Source: Candidatus Peregrinibacteria bacterium (lineage in GTDB: Bacteria; Patescibacteriota; Gracilibacteria; UBA1369; UM-FILTER-53-11). From it: DNA of 49,250 nt. The DNA is taken from contig JACPMA010000005.1 of NCBI GenBank assembly GCA_016186205.1, positions 26,541 to 75,790 of the forward strand. The letters run 5' to 3'. The notes beneath the pieces are model-generated. The model was not told where the DNA came from, did not search any database, and saw nothing but the letters and a program-made list of their open reading frames with translations. Of the stretch, positions 9,401 through 16,854 are shown one piece after another (the first letter of the stretch is position 1; each line of letters starts with the position of its first letter). A program made the translations under genes and the position numbers.

Positions 9401-11329
9401 TCGGTCTATATCACGGTCGCTCAATACGATAACGGAATTGGTTTTCTGTTGGGCGCATTCACGGACTTGGCTTGTGATTCTGCTCAACGCATCTTTAAAA
9501 CCGCTCATGCCGTCGCGTTCAAAAACAGTTGATAGTGTGAGCACTTTCGGCCGCTCTTTTTCCGGCTTTGCATAAAGAGCGAGCATTTGCTCATCATCAA
9601 GCAACGGATCATTGAGCGAAAGCTGCGCGCGAGCTTCGTATCGCTTTGCGAGCTGAATGGATTTTGGTTTGCGCCCGAGCCGGGTCTTTATGGAAAATGC
9701 GCCTTTATTGCGAATCGGATCAAGCGATGGATTCGTTACTTGCGAATAATCCGGACGGAAATATTGAGCGAGAGAATGTGGTTCGTCGCTGAAAATCGGC
9801 AGAGCCAGATCGGAGCCCATTCCTTCTATAGGATCCTTTTTTGCTTCAATAGTTTCTTTGAGCGTCTGGATTCTTTGCTTATTTAGCCCAAAAAGATGCG
9901 CGCGGCTGATGCGTGTTTTTGCATCAGGAGAAAAAGATTCGCGGATTTGCGCTTCGCGCAAGGAATCGCCGGCATTGAGCTGAAGTGGCGAAGTTTCTCT
10001 ATCCGCAAAATCATGGAAATTCAATTTCGTTACAGCAACAACATGATGATTCGCCGCATCCGAACCAAGCATTCTCCCGCTCTTATCAAGGATAACAAAT
10101 TGGCCTGGACCGGCTCGTCCATAATCAACGATCCTGGCAGGTTCTATATGCGGACTGCCTATTTCCGAACTTAAAACAGTCAACCCATCATCGCGCTGCA
10201 CCCAGCGAAGAGGACGAAGCCCCATGTTATCGAGCGATGCGACAACATGATCGCGATCCATGGTAAGGAGAGCAATCGGCCCAACAGCCCGAAGCGGACC
10301 AAGCACGCGGGCTACGGCCTGAAAATACATTTGGACTTCCGGATCCATGTTTGCGAGATCATCCGGCGCCGGATGCATGAGAAACCGCACGGCTTCCGGA
10401 AGAGAAAGTCCGGCCCGGCAGTGCAACAGCTGGAGCATGCGGTCTAAATTTGCAGAATCGCTCCCGCCTTTCATAATATTTGAGGAAGACAGACCGAGGC
10501 GGCGTTCAAGCGCATGATTTATTTCATTGATAATACGGATATTATTCACTTCCCCGTTGTGGCCGAGGAGATCAAACGGCTGTGCGAGCAACCAGTGCGC
10601 AAGCACATTTGTTCCGAATCGAGTATGAGTAAGAGCTGCATCAGAAACAACCGATTCATCCCTCAAGTCAGGATAATATTCCGGCAAATCCTCTCCGCGG
10701 CACATGGCTTTCCACACCATCGTTCCGGGCTGCAGCGAGACCGGATGAGTGCCTGATAATTCGCTTTGAACACGAAGCCGAGCATCAAATAGCGCACGTT
10801 TTAAATCGCTGCGTGCCACATCTCCTTCGCCATACACAAGATAATAAGACAAAGGCTGAATGGCTCTCGCGCGAGCGCTCACCGCATCAGGATCAGTAGG
10901 AACTGTTTTCCACGCAAGCGGAGCGAGTCCTTGCTGCGCAAGAATAGCGGCTACTTTATCTCCGATCATTTCCGTATTCGCGCGCTGACCCGCATCAATG
11001 AAAAATATGGAACCGTGGAGTTGTTCACCCGGAATCGTTAATGGAACTTCGCGCCCTACTTTGGCATGAAGAAAAGTTTGCATGCCGCGGCCTGCACCAT
11101 CGCTATCTGTACGAAGCATTAGGCCTGCGCCGTCGCCTGTTGGTTTTCCTTTTTTCTCGCGGGTTTTCCCGCCGCGCACATCATTTGCGCAAAGTGAAGC
11201 AAGCGCTATTTCTACAACTTCGCGCGTTGCGCCTATGGCGCTTTGAATTCCTGCAATGCCGCACGCGCCGGAAGTATCTTGAGCCATAACTTCTTCAAGA
11301 CGCGCATAATCTATTCTTTCTCGAGCCAT
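6416..11329 (-). CDS. gltB: Glutamate synthase (GOGAT) large subunit
   Basis: This 1637-residue enzyme transfers the glutamine amide to 2-oxoglutarate, giving two glutamates. Domains run in the usual order. First is an N-terminal Ntn glutaminase, with Cys23 after a 22-residue propeptide (TSGACGIAGIQ) and GLRPLRW. A central domain follows, then the FMN/2-oxoglutarate domain (SSGEGGVSPKTR, KIGQGAKPGVGGHLPG, SGDQGGTGAA). A 3Fe-4S cluster motif has Cys1132, Cys1138 and Cys1143 (C-x5-C-x4-C), and a C-terminal GXGXG beta-helix contains SGEAGQGYAFA. Two extra cysteines (1135, 1148) flank the cluster. I chose ATG 11329 over the longer TTG at 11407 because a near-consensus promoter lies at 11338-11365, inside the longer frame. 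No gltD small subunit is in the window, so the electron donor (NADPH via GltD, or ferredoxin) is open. Confidence 0.9.
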   Translation of the reverse strand: MARERIDYARLEEVMAQDTSGACGIAGIQSAIGATREVVEIALASLCANDVRGGKTREKKGKPTGDGAGLMLRTDSDGAGRGMQTFLHAKVGREVPLTIPGEQLHGSIFFIDAGQRANTEMIGDKVAAILAQQGLAPLAWKTVPTDPDAVSARARAIQPLSYYLVYGEGDVARSDLKRALFDARLRVQSELSGTHPVSLQPGTMVWKAMCRGEDLPEYYPDLRDESVVSDAALTHTRFGTNVLAHWLLAQPFDLLGHNGEVNNIRIINEINHALERRLGLSSSNIMKGGSDSANLDRMLQLLHCRAGLSLPEAVRFLMHPAPDDLANMDPEVQMYFQAVARVLGPLRAVGPIALLTMDRDHVVASLDNMGLRPLRWVQRDDGLTVLSSEIGSPHIEPARIVDYGRAGPGQFVILDKSGRMLGSDAANHHVVAVTKLNFHDFADRETSPLQLNAGDSLREAQIRESFSPDAKTRISRAHLFGLNKQRIQTLKETIEAKKDPIEGMGSDLALPIFSDEPHSLAQYFRPDYSQVTNPSLDPIRNKGAFSIKTRLGRKPKSIQLAKRYEARAQLSLNDPLLDDEQMLALYAKPEKERPKVLTLSTVFERDGMSGFKDALSRITSQVRECAQQKTNSVIVLSDRDIDRNPGSAYLPPHLAVSHLRKMLIDEGLIEFVSLVVDTGEVWNQHEYAMLVACGADAVHPRMIYEYMRAGELGKIDGDNSEKLRSGLREGFNFTLLRYMSKLGITDVEQYRGGRQFSTLNLDTAFVNRYFGDIGTNGSGVGLERILEDQTRRAAFDGRSLRPEDEKHGYAKAVWSALQEVGEPGKYGSPEEAYRAYCAILEKQGPLGFRDLLRFKTADGKKRKPIPIDKVMSKEEIIRRILRGASMSLGALNEKSHMAVNLLFNKYSSRASSGEGGVSPKTRIGEPWEEATSKERQIASGRFAADVEYLADPRVEWIEIKIGQGAKPGVGGHLPGEKVMELVAEVRGVGLGQDLISPPTNHNIYSIEDLEAFIQHLRAVNPAAKVSVKITSGANVGNIGVGCVKAGAHKVQVSGDQGGTGAATFTDKFNTGNPAELGAASLDRALIERGMRDGVVLGADGGMRTGADVLKMIMLGCNEVALGTAILIAQQKCVFCSSCSFQTCPSDICRTRSEFLGSKKGRERKAIPPDAQMEKLLKAGSHFLELMADEIRGYMAEMGVADIDELIGRRDLLEIDPRHEPLAKHFEMGKMFLDTPNPIFESAAAVPKPLRRLIDRVKEKVERIKHPTKYDPRHIDFYVNHDAVNEANRAVIKEVADAWARGDKTARIDLNLTTASRSLGATLAGLKVKKVVEFPEQGVVINTSGEAGQGYAFAITDGMTMRHRGVVQNETAEIQNGGRVVVMPPNQPQFSFRNDLPLVGNTLRYGARGGEAFVQGSIGDRGCIRETAGRTIISGNTGKYFAEYKTGGRDVVLGKFWGEVGPGMSGGQIYARDRDIEQKLSSDAMVTRVSRSRDRAVILQDLKDFYAETQDRETGEILENWETEQYRFQKVVAKGQYSTGVFQYLYKRLSGQRDEEKHEDLLADLFEMCGYDIDVDTGRFTYLDMNQALNGGLEELRIALARKASDKKRPLDPEEVFIFTRGFATQMTEQIKAQFLRP

Positions 11330-11337
11330 TACTTCTA

Positions 11338-11365
11338 AACATAAATACTTTACGAATTCTGTCAA
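11338..11365 (-). promoter_or_regulatory. Predicted gltB promoter
   Basis: Minus strand: perfect -35 TTGACA (11360-11365), a 16-bp spacer and TATGTT (11338-11343), with the -10 box 8 bases before the ATG at 11329. The transcript would start at or one or two bases before the ATG. It overlaps the plus-strand promoter at 11349-11377, so the two directions may compete. Confidence 0.6.
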
Positions 11366-11377
11366 ATTGGTTATACT
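11349..11377 (+). promoter_or_regulatory. Predicted promoter for the AbrB/MraZ-like gene
   Basis: TTTACG (11349-11354), a 17-bp spacer and TATACT (11372-11377) precede the ATG at 11426, leaving a leader of about 40 nt. It lies face to face with the gltB promoter in the same 100-bp gap. Confidence 0.45.
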
Positions 11378-11425
11378 AGAAACGCTTGACGCACTCTTTG
11401 CTAACAATTCTTTTGCATAATTAAA

Positions 11426-12043
11426 ATGCCTGTTGATTTATTGCCATATAGAGAAGGGTTCTCCGGAGAAGCCTATACAACCATTGACGAAAAACGAAGA
11501 ATCAGTTTCCCTCACAGAGGTCTTAGTTGGAATGGAAATCCATACCCGCGAGAACAGCCGCTTACTCCTTTCGTTGTAAACGATCAACGATCAACTACCG
11601 CGCAGCGCGTATTTACATGTCTTTTCCCGAACTCCATACTCGCTGCACATCTTGGTCCTATACCTGGTGTAAAAAGATTACCAAATCTTTCTATGGACAA
11701 TTTGGGGAGAATTTTATTAGGACACGATATTCTGCGGAAAGTACTTCCTGCGCAGGCCGGAGAACAACTTCTATTTACAGGCATGGGACCGTATTGCGTT
11801 ATACAACAAGCTCCACATGATCAAGAAGATCTTTTTGGGGATGAGACGCCGCAGCTTGATCATGCGATTCTAAGTATGCTGGTGCAGCAATCTGTCGCGG
11901 AATGCTTAGGAAATAGTGTTGCAGCTGCTATTCCTGGCCTGCGTGAATTATTAAATTCCGGCGCAACAAAAACTTTAACTCTTGATTTAATTATTGGAGG
12001 CGTTAGAGTAAACGGAACCCTTACATTATCTAATCCTGAATAA
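11426..12043 (+). CDS. MraZ/AbrB-like double-domain protein (tentative)
   Basis: This 205-residue protein carries two segments that resemble the SpoVT/AbrB swapped-hairpin repeats of MraZ. The first is AYTTIDEKRRISFPHRG near residue 16. The second is MDNLGRILLGHDILRKVL near residue 90, followed by a GMGPYCVIQQAP strand that matches the position of the MraZ EIW strand. About 70 further residues at the C-terminus (LDHAILSMLVQQSV onward) are not part of MraZ. In MraZ these repeats bind DNA repeats upstream of division genes, but no division (dcw) cluster is near here, so a regulatory role is only inferred. The next gene starts 1 bp after the stop, so the two should be translated together. Confidence 0.5.
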   Translation: MPVDLLPYREGFSGEAYTTIDEKRRISFPHRGLSWNGNPYPREQPLTPFVVNDQRSTTAQRVFTCLFPNSILAAHLGPIPGVKRLPNLSMDNLGRILLGHDILRKVLPAQAGEQLLFTGMGPYCVIQQAPHDQEDLFGDETPQLDHAILSMLVQQSVAECLGNSVAAAIPGLRELLNSGATKTLTLDLIIGGVRVNGTLTLSNPE

Positions 12044-12044
12044 T

Positions 12045-13766
12045 ATGCCAACAGGCGTCGACACACCGCGCAGCATCGAATTTTCCGCAGACGCAAGGGA
12101 AATTTGGGGCGAGGCCATTGGTGATTTAGAAAGGCTTGACGAGATGTTTTCTCCGCATTCTTTTGATGAATTCCAGCATCATCCAAGCATGTTTCGGGAT
12201 ATTTGCGCTCAATCGCAGCCGCTTATTGAAAGATGCAAAACGGCGCTTCGGAAATTTTTAATGACAAATATTTTTGGGCGGGAAAATCCCGATAAACACC
12301 GGAGGCCGCATACCGATGGCATTCAAGAATTCATGCGGGCGCTAAAATCTTTAACCGACGTATATCCGGCTTACGCAAAATCCGATGTTCCTTTCATTCA
12401 AGCCCTGTATCTCAATCTCATTTTTTACGGCGTTGTCTCAGAACTTTTTGCGCATTTCCATAACAATAGAGGCGATAAGCGTGTTCAGCGATGTCTTAGC
12501 GCTTTCAGTCTTGGCGAACAGACACAAGAAACAAGCAATAGAACTTCATGGCTTTTAAGAGAAATTCCCAGCACTGATGCATTTTTTCAGCAACATGCTG
12601 TGCCAACATTTCCAACAAGCCATCTTTCCCTTGCAGAACTGCAAACGCTTAATGGAAGGCTCTTTGCCGCCATCAATCAATTTCGCCAGTATGATGTTCC
12701 ACTTTCCGTTGCGCGCGAAGAAGACGTATGCAATACGCCAATATGTCTTGTTTCCGATCAACCGTCATCTTCTGCAGCTCAATCCGGAATATTCGACGCG
12801 GAATTAAACCTCTATGATGCATCATTTGAAACTATTCTTACTGATCGCGGCACGCTTGACCGCATGCGAACTCAACCCGTACAAGAAAGCATGGATGGAA
12901 TGAAAAAAATGATTCACGGAAAATCAGTTCAGCTTGCTGTTGACCGTTTTCGCGGAGAAATTTCTGCAACTACGCTTTCTCCGGAAGCGCTCAAAATTCT
13001 TCTTGGTGAAAAAACCTATGAAACCTTGCGCGCATATATTCTCTTCCGCTACGCACAACTCGTGTGCGATGACAAAACATTTGTCAGAGAATTTCGGGAT
13101 TTTATTACTTTAATTGATCCGCCGCAGCCAGATTTCCGAAAAGGATCTCGCAGGCAGGCAGGAAATGGCCCGATGCCAATACCCCCAGCTCCTCCAGAAT
13201 CTCCGCAGCCTTGGAAAGGAAAACTCCCGCTGCGATTTTTTCCGCGCGCTGCAAGACGTTATCTTCGCGGAGAAATGCCGGCAACGACTGATGATGCCGG
13301 AGCACCGACCGGACGAATGTTGCGCGGCCACCGCACAGAAGCCCACCGCCGCCTGCTTCCCGCCGAATGGAAACCGACGCAGCAAGCGCAAGCTAAAGCT
13401 CGAGAAGAAGGAGCGGATCTTTTGTCGAGTTTTGAAATTGCGTATGAAATTCTCGACCGCGAATTCCGATTTGCGGACAGTGATCTTTACAACCGTTTTT
13501 GTATCGGCGAATTTATTTTTGACCGCGATGATTTCATGCGTGAAGCGTCCGCTCGCGGCACCTCGTTTGATTCTCTGCTCTCTGATTTAATAGCAGAAAA
13601 TCATGTTCGCGAACGCCAATTTACTTATGTGACAGGGCATCAATTTGGAAATGTTACTGAAGCGGTCCGGGCGCGTTTTCGCTATGATCTAGGACAAACA
13701 GCCGGCCTTCAAACGCCTCCTACTCCTAATCCAGAACACGTTGAGGCTTCGGATACGGTTCCTTAA
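12045..13766 (+). CDS. Hypothetical protein, 573 residues
   Basis: I do not recognise this protein. It is soluble, without signal peptide. Residues 1-350 look mostly helical (ALRKFLMTNIFGRENPDKH, YLNLIFYGVVSELFAHFHNN). A proline-rich linker (PMPIPPAPPESPQP) falls around residues 380-395. A basic segment with several arginines (FFPRAARRYLRG, HRTEAHRRLLPAEW) comes next, then a final helical domain. It is translationally linked to the AbrB/MraZ-like gene, which suggests a shared function. The last 41 bp overlap the convergent DUF5671 gene. The codon use resembles its neighbours. Confidence 0.7.
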   Translation: MPTGVDTPRSIEFSADAREIWGEAIGDLERLDEMFSPHSFDEFQHHPSMFRDICAQSQPLIERCKTALRKFLMTNIFGRENPDKHRRPHTDGIQEFMRALKSLTDVYPAYAKSDVPFIQALYLNLIFYGVVSELFAHFHNNRGDKRVQRCLSAFSLGEQTQETSNRTSWLLREIPSTDAFFQQHAVPTFPTSHLSLAELQTLNGRLFAAINQFRQYDVPLSVAREEDVCNTPICLVSDQPSSSAAQSGIFDAELNLYDASFETILTDRGTLDRMRTQPVQESMDGMKKMIHGKSVQLAVDRFRGEISATTLSPEALKILLGEKTYETLRAYILFRYAQLVCDDKTFVREFRDFITLIDPPQPDFRKGSRRQAGNGPMPIPPAPPESPQPWKGKLPLRFFPRAARRYLRGEMPATTDDAGAPTGRMLRGHRTEAHRRLLPAEWKPTQQAQAKAREEGADLLSSFEIAYEILDREFRFADSDLYNRFCIGEFIFDRDDFMREASARGTSFDSLLSDLIAENHVRERQFTYVTGHQFGNVTEAVRARFRYDLGQTAGLQTPPTPNPEHVEASDTVP

Positions 13767-14676
13767 TGCGGTATAAATCCGGATCAATGGTCCTATAAAA
13801 ACATGTACGCCCTTTTCCATGTTTCCAGTTGTGGTCATAGGGTTCTTCGTAGTAAACGCCCGGATGCTGATTTTGCTTTTGCGAATCCATTTTGAACACA
13901 GCGCAAAGCTCAAATTGCAGCGAACCTAAAACATTATATTCATAAGACGCATTGGTCTGCGGATCATTCGGCGGCGTAAAACCGCGGATTGAATCCTTTA
14001 AATCATCAAGCGATTTTGGAAGCTGATTTTTCTGTTGCCAATAATTTATAATTTCGCCCTGAAGCATTTGAAGATCATTCGCACGGCGTTCATCAAAACG
14101 CAGCTGCCTAGCAGCTGCCGGCGAACCGATGATAAAAAATCCGGCTGCAATGCTTCCAAAAACCGCTACTGCCGCGATAATGGCTAAAATGCGCGAAGGC
14201 TTGGAATCAGGCTTTGTTTCGCGGCGCAAATCCCAAAAATAATAACCGAAAACCGCGCCTGCAACCACGAGCACGACAAACACTTTGAGAATAAATCGCG
14301 TTGTAATTTCCCCTTCCAAAAATCGATTCACCAAAACGACCAGATCGGAAATAATCGTCACTGCAGCCAGAAACAACGTAAAATTTAAGAGCCACTTTCG
14401 CACGCGCAGCTCGCGCTTTTCCGGATGCGCGATCGCATCTTTCCGCAGATACCACGTGATGCCGAGATATACCGGAAAAATAATGAGGAGCGACGAAATT
14501 GACCATCGAATCGCAGAATTAAATCCCCACGAATAATCCAGCGCGTCAGGAAAAATGTGATTAATGTACTCAAAAAGCAAATCGATAAAACGCCACACGC
14601 TTATATAAAGCGTGCCGATTGCAAGGAAGTATAGAAAGAAATCGCGCGGGGAGCTTTTTGCAGATGCAGTTTCCAT
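13726..14676 (-). CDS. DUF5671-family membrane protein
   Basis: This 316-residue integral membrane protein has an N-terminal DUF5671-like region, SPRDFFLYFLAIGTLYISVWRF, a signature common in Patescibacteria. About five hydrophobic helices follow, at roughly residues 12-35, 55-75, 95-115, 125-148 and 163-185. The C-terminal 130 residues are soluble: a helix with QLPKSLDDLKDS, then a domain with YEYNVLGSLQFELCAVF, resembling the extracytoplasmic pilin-like tail often attached to this family. Function unknown. A TACAAT box ends 7 bases before the ATG. The gene ends by overlapping the 573-residue unknown gene by 41 bp. Confidence 0.75.
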   Translation of the reverse strand: METASAKSSPRDFFLYFLAIGTLYISVWRFIDLLFEYINHIFPDALDYSWGFNSAIRWSISSLLIIFPVYLGITWYLRKDAIAHPEKRELRVRKWLLNFTLFLAAVTIISDLVVLVNRFLEGEITTRFILKVFVVLVVAGAVFGYYFWDLRRETKPDSKPSRILAIIAAVAVFGSIAAGFFIIGSPAAARQLRFDERRANDLQMLQGEIINYWQQKNQLPKSLDDLKDSIRGFTPPNDPQTNASYEYNVLGSLQFELCAVFKMDSQKQNQHPGVYYEEPYDHNWKHGKGRTCFYRTIDPDLYRIKEPYPKPQRVLD

Positions 14677-14696
14677 ATACCAAATTGTAGCATGAA

Positions 14697-15689
14697 TTAA
14701 AGGAAAAAAGACGCGACGAGAAAATAAACTGCGACCGTGAGAATATCCTGCATCACGGTTGCAAAAGGTCCGGTTCCGATAGCGGGATCTTTTTTGAACT
14801 TTGCAAGAATCGCTGGAATGATCGTTGCAATTATCACCGCCATAAGTGTCGAAATCAGCATAGAAATACTTACAATCAATGCAACCGTAAGATTTTTTAA
14901 AAACAGCAGAATGAATAGAAAAATGAGCGTCGATGCAATAAGTCCGATCCCAAATCCAACAGCGGTTTCCCGAATTAAATAAGACTTCAATCGAAAATTG
15001 CCTGTGTCATACAAACGAAGATACATGGCCTCTGACTGCGTACCTACGGCAGCTGCCATATAGAGCATGGCCGGAATAAAAAAGGCAAGCGTTACTTCCT
15101 GCGCCAAAGCGCCTTCGAAAAAACTGACGATGAATGCCGCAAACATTCCTCCTACAAGGCCGACCAAAAGCCATGGCGTTCTTACGCGAATGAGCGTCAA
15201 TGTACGGGCTTTTAACACATCGATAAAAGCTCCTTCATGAGCATGCCGAAAACCAGCTGCGCGCAACGCATCTTCAACATGCTCTTCATGGAGAATTTTT
15301 AAAATGCTTTGGGTGGGAATAACGCCAAGAAGATGTTTTTCTTTATCAATCACCGGCAGAGTATCAAGTTCGTAATGAATCGCCAGCCGAGCAGCGCGCT
15401 CGCGATCTGTATGCGGATGAATCGTTACAACCGGGTTTTTCATCAAATCTCCCAAACGCCGGGCTGGATCGCTTTTTAAGAGCTTCGCGAGATCGATGAC
15501 GCCGAGAAGGATATCGTGTTCATTCGTAACGTAAATATCTGTGAGACTTTCGAGCGGCGACGCGCACTTGCGGAGTTTTTTCAAAAAATCCTCAACTGTC
15601 TCTGCCTGTTTTCCCGTGCAGAGATGACGGACCATGTGTTTTTCCGCAGTATCTGTGGAAAAAGGATGTTCCTTAATGTCTTCTTCCAT
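14697..15689 (-). CDS. MgtE-like divalent cation transporter with CBS pair
   Basis: This 330-residue protein is a short MgtE-family Mg2+ (or similar cation) channel. Two CBS domains fill residues 15-145 (LTDIYVTNEHDILLGVID, HYELDTLPVIDKEKHLLGVI). An amphipathic plug helix comes next, then five membrane helices from about residue 170 (WLLVGLVGGMFAAFIVSFF to the C-terminus). The pore-region motif is close to the family, FATVMQDILTVAVYF near the end corresponding to the MgtE P-x-x-x-D-x5-Y-x5-A pattern. The N-terminal MgtE cytosolic N domain seen in full-length members (about 450 residues) is missing, so Mg2+ sensing would rely on the CBS pair. It starts 6 bp after the DUF1003 gene stop and is probably co-transcribed with it. 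Confidence 0.85.
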   Translation of the reverse strand: MEEDIKEHPFSTDTAEKHMVRHLCTGKQAETVEDFLKKLRKCASPLESLTDIYVTNEHDILLGVIDLAKLLKSDPARRLGDLMKNPVVTIHPHTDRERAARLAIHYELDTLPVIDKEKHLLGVIPTQSILKILHEEHVEDALRAAGFRHAHEGAFIDVLKARTLTLIRVRTPWLLVGLVGGMFAAFIVSFFEGALAQEVTLAFFIPAMLYMAAAVGTQSEAMYLRLYDTGNFRLKSYLIRETAVGFGIGLIASTLIFLFILLFLKNLTVALIVSISMLISTLMAVIIATIIPAILAKFKKDPAIGTGPFATVMQDILTVAVYFLVASFFL

Positions 15690-15695
15690 ATAGAA

Positions 15696-16211
15696 TCAAT
15701 CAATAACTTGTTTCTCGAGCGCTTTTTTTATTTTCTCAAAATTCGTGGGTCGCAACATTTCCTGCAATTCTTCATCTTTAGAAATATTCACGCCGTTTTT
15801 TTCCAGAAGAAGCGCCACCATCGTCATAAGTTTCGTAAGTTCCTGCTCTGTGATGATGTCGACTTGAAGGTCCACCTCTTCGCGCAAATCATCCACTTGA
15901 GCTCCGCGATTCTGCGAAATCAAAACGAAAATCGCAAGGATTATTGCCTCGAGCGAAACGATCATTGTGAGCAAACCGAATGGATACGGATCAAACGGCT
16001 TTAATTGAGGAATAACGCCAATATTCCAAATAATCCAGACAGCAAACCAAACTGCATTTATGGCCAAAAACGACATGCTCCCGCACACAGCGGTCATGGC
16101 ATCGGCTATTTTTTCACGAAGGGTCCGTTTTTTATCCGCTTCGGCCTTAAGACTTTTTATTATGCGCCGGCTCGTGACATCGGCGCGTTCGTTATTTTTC
16201 AAAGCCATCAA
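15696..16211 (-). CDS. DUF1003-family membrane protein
   Basis: This 171-residue protein has two membrane helices around residues 45-70 (MSFLAINAVWFAVWIIWN) and 80-103 (LTMIVSLEAIILAIFVLIS), joined by the FDPYPF motif and followed by SQNR. These are the hallmarks of DUF1003. The C-terminal part is a charged helical tail. In other bacteria DUF1003 proteins often sit beside Mg2+ or other cation transporters, and here the MgtE-like gene follows after 6 bp, supporting a link with cation transport. A second ATG at 16208 could also be used. Function is not established. Confidence 0.85.
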   Translation of the reverse strand: MMALKNNERADVTSRRIIKSLKAEADKKRTLREKIADAMTAVCGSMSFLAINAVWFAVWIIWNIGVIPQLKPFDPYPFGLLTMIVSLEAIILAIFVLISQNRGAQVDDLREEVDLQVDIITEQELTKLMTMVALLLEKNGVNISKDEELQEMLRPTNFEKIKKALEKQVID

Positions 16212-16236
16212 AAAAAGTGTAGCCTATATGCGCGCT

Positions 16237-16710
16237 CTACTCAACCGCAAACTTTTCCAAATCATGCAAAATCTCGGAAATATGTCTCTTTGGATTTACG
16301 CCATCGTATACTTTTTTAATAATACCGTCTGGATTTATGAGAAAAGAAGTACGGAGAGTTCCGATATAATCGCGACCCATAAAATTTTTAGGACCCCATA
16401 CGCCATATGCTCGCACAAGTTCTTTTTTATCATCAGCAAGAAGAGTAAACGGAAGAGCAAATTTCTTAATAAATTTTGCATGGCTCATCGAAGTATCAAC
16501 ACTCACGCCTAATATCATCGTATTGTGTTTTTTAAATGCGCTTATGTTATCGCGAAAAGAGCAAGCTTCAATGGTGCATCCCGGCGTATCATCCTTTGGA
16601 TAAAAATAAAGCAAAACCCATTTGCCGCGATAATCGCGGAGCATATGCTCTTTTCCGCTATGGTCCTTGAGAGCGAATTCCGGCGCGCTGTCTCCAGTCT
16701 TAATTTTCAT
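16237..16710 (-). CDS. bcp: Thioredoxin-dependent peroxiredoxin (Bcp/PrxQ)
   Basis: This 157-residue cytoplasmic peroxiredoxin reduces hydrogen peroxide and alkyl hydroperoxides. The peroxidatic Cys45 lies in DDTPGCTIEAC, and the resolving Cys50 is five residues later, as in atypical two-cysteine Bcp enzymes. The thioredoxin fold start is GDSAPEFALKDHSG and the active-site arginine is in TLRTSFLI. The length is typical. It begins 33 bp after the 3' end of tRNA-Gly(TCC) on the same strand, with a small hairpin between them, so it is likely transcribed from the tRNA promoter. Confidence 0.92.
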   Translation of the reverse strand: MKIKTGDSAPEFALKDHSGKEHMLRDYRGKWVLLYFYPKDDTPGCTIEACSFRDNISAFKKHNTMILGVSVDTSMSHAKFIKKFALPFTLLADDKKELVRAYGVWGPKNFMGRDYIGTLRTSFLINPDGIIKKVYDGVNPKRHISEILHDLEKFAVE

Positions 16711-16725
16711 AAACTAAACTTAATG

Positions 16726-16740
16726 ACCTGCTTCGCAGGT
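16726..16740 (-). other. Short hairpin between tRNA-Gly(TCC) and bcp
   Basis: Minus strand ACCTGC-GAA-GCAGGT, a 6-bp stem with 3-base loop. No T-run follows (CATTAAGTTTAG), so it is more likely a processing or stability element than a terminator. Confidence 0.5.
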
Positions 16741-16742
16741 GA

Positions 16743-16816
16743 TGGAGCGGGTAGCGGGAATCGGACCCGCGCTCCCGGTTTGGAAAACCGGTGTACTACC
16801 ATTGTACTATACCCGC
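16743..16816 (-). tRNA. tRNA-Gly (anticodon TCC)
   Basis: A complete 74-nt cloverleaf reads on the minus strand. The acceptor is GCGGGTA/TACCCGC, the D arm is AGTACAATGGTAGTAC, and the anticodon stem CCGGT/ACCGG encloses loop TTTCCAA. The T arm is CGGG-TCCGATT-CCCG, the discriminator is T, and CCA is encoded. The anticodon TCC (plus-strand gga, 16782-16784) reads GGA and GGG. It is clearly related to the tRNA-Gly(CCC) at 96-169, differing mainly in the stems and anticodon. Its own promoter lies at 16826-16854. Confidence 0.95.
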
Positions 16817-16825
16817 ATGACACAC

Positions 16826-16854
16826 ATTCTAAACAAAAACCGGAGTCCATTCAA
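16826..16854 (-). promoter_or_regulatory. Predicted promoter for tRNA-Gly(TCC) and bcp
   Basis: Minus strand TTGAAT (16849-16854), a 17-bp spacer and TAGAAT (16826-16831), 9 bases before the mature tRNA 5' end. The -35 box overlaps the stop codon of the upstream 486-residue gene. Confidence 0.6.

Noticed and set aside
11330-11407. TTG start adding 26 residues to glutamate synthase
   Set aside because: The extension covers a TTGACA-16-TATGTT promoter and precedes a normal-looking propeptide start at ATG 11329.
13148-13163. Short AGGC/GCAG run in the 573-residue unknown gene
   Set aside because: About three four-base units only; too short to call a repeat.
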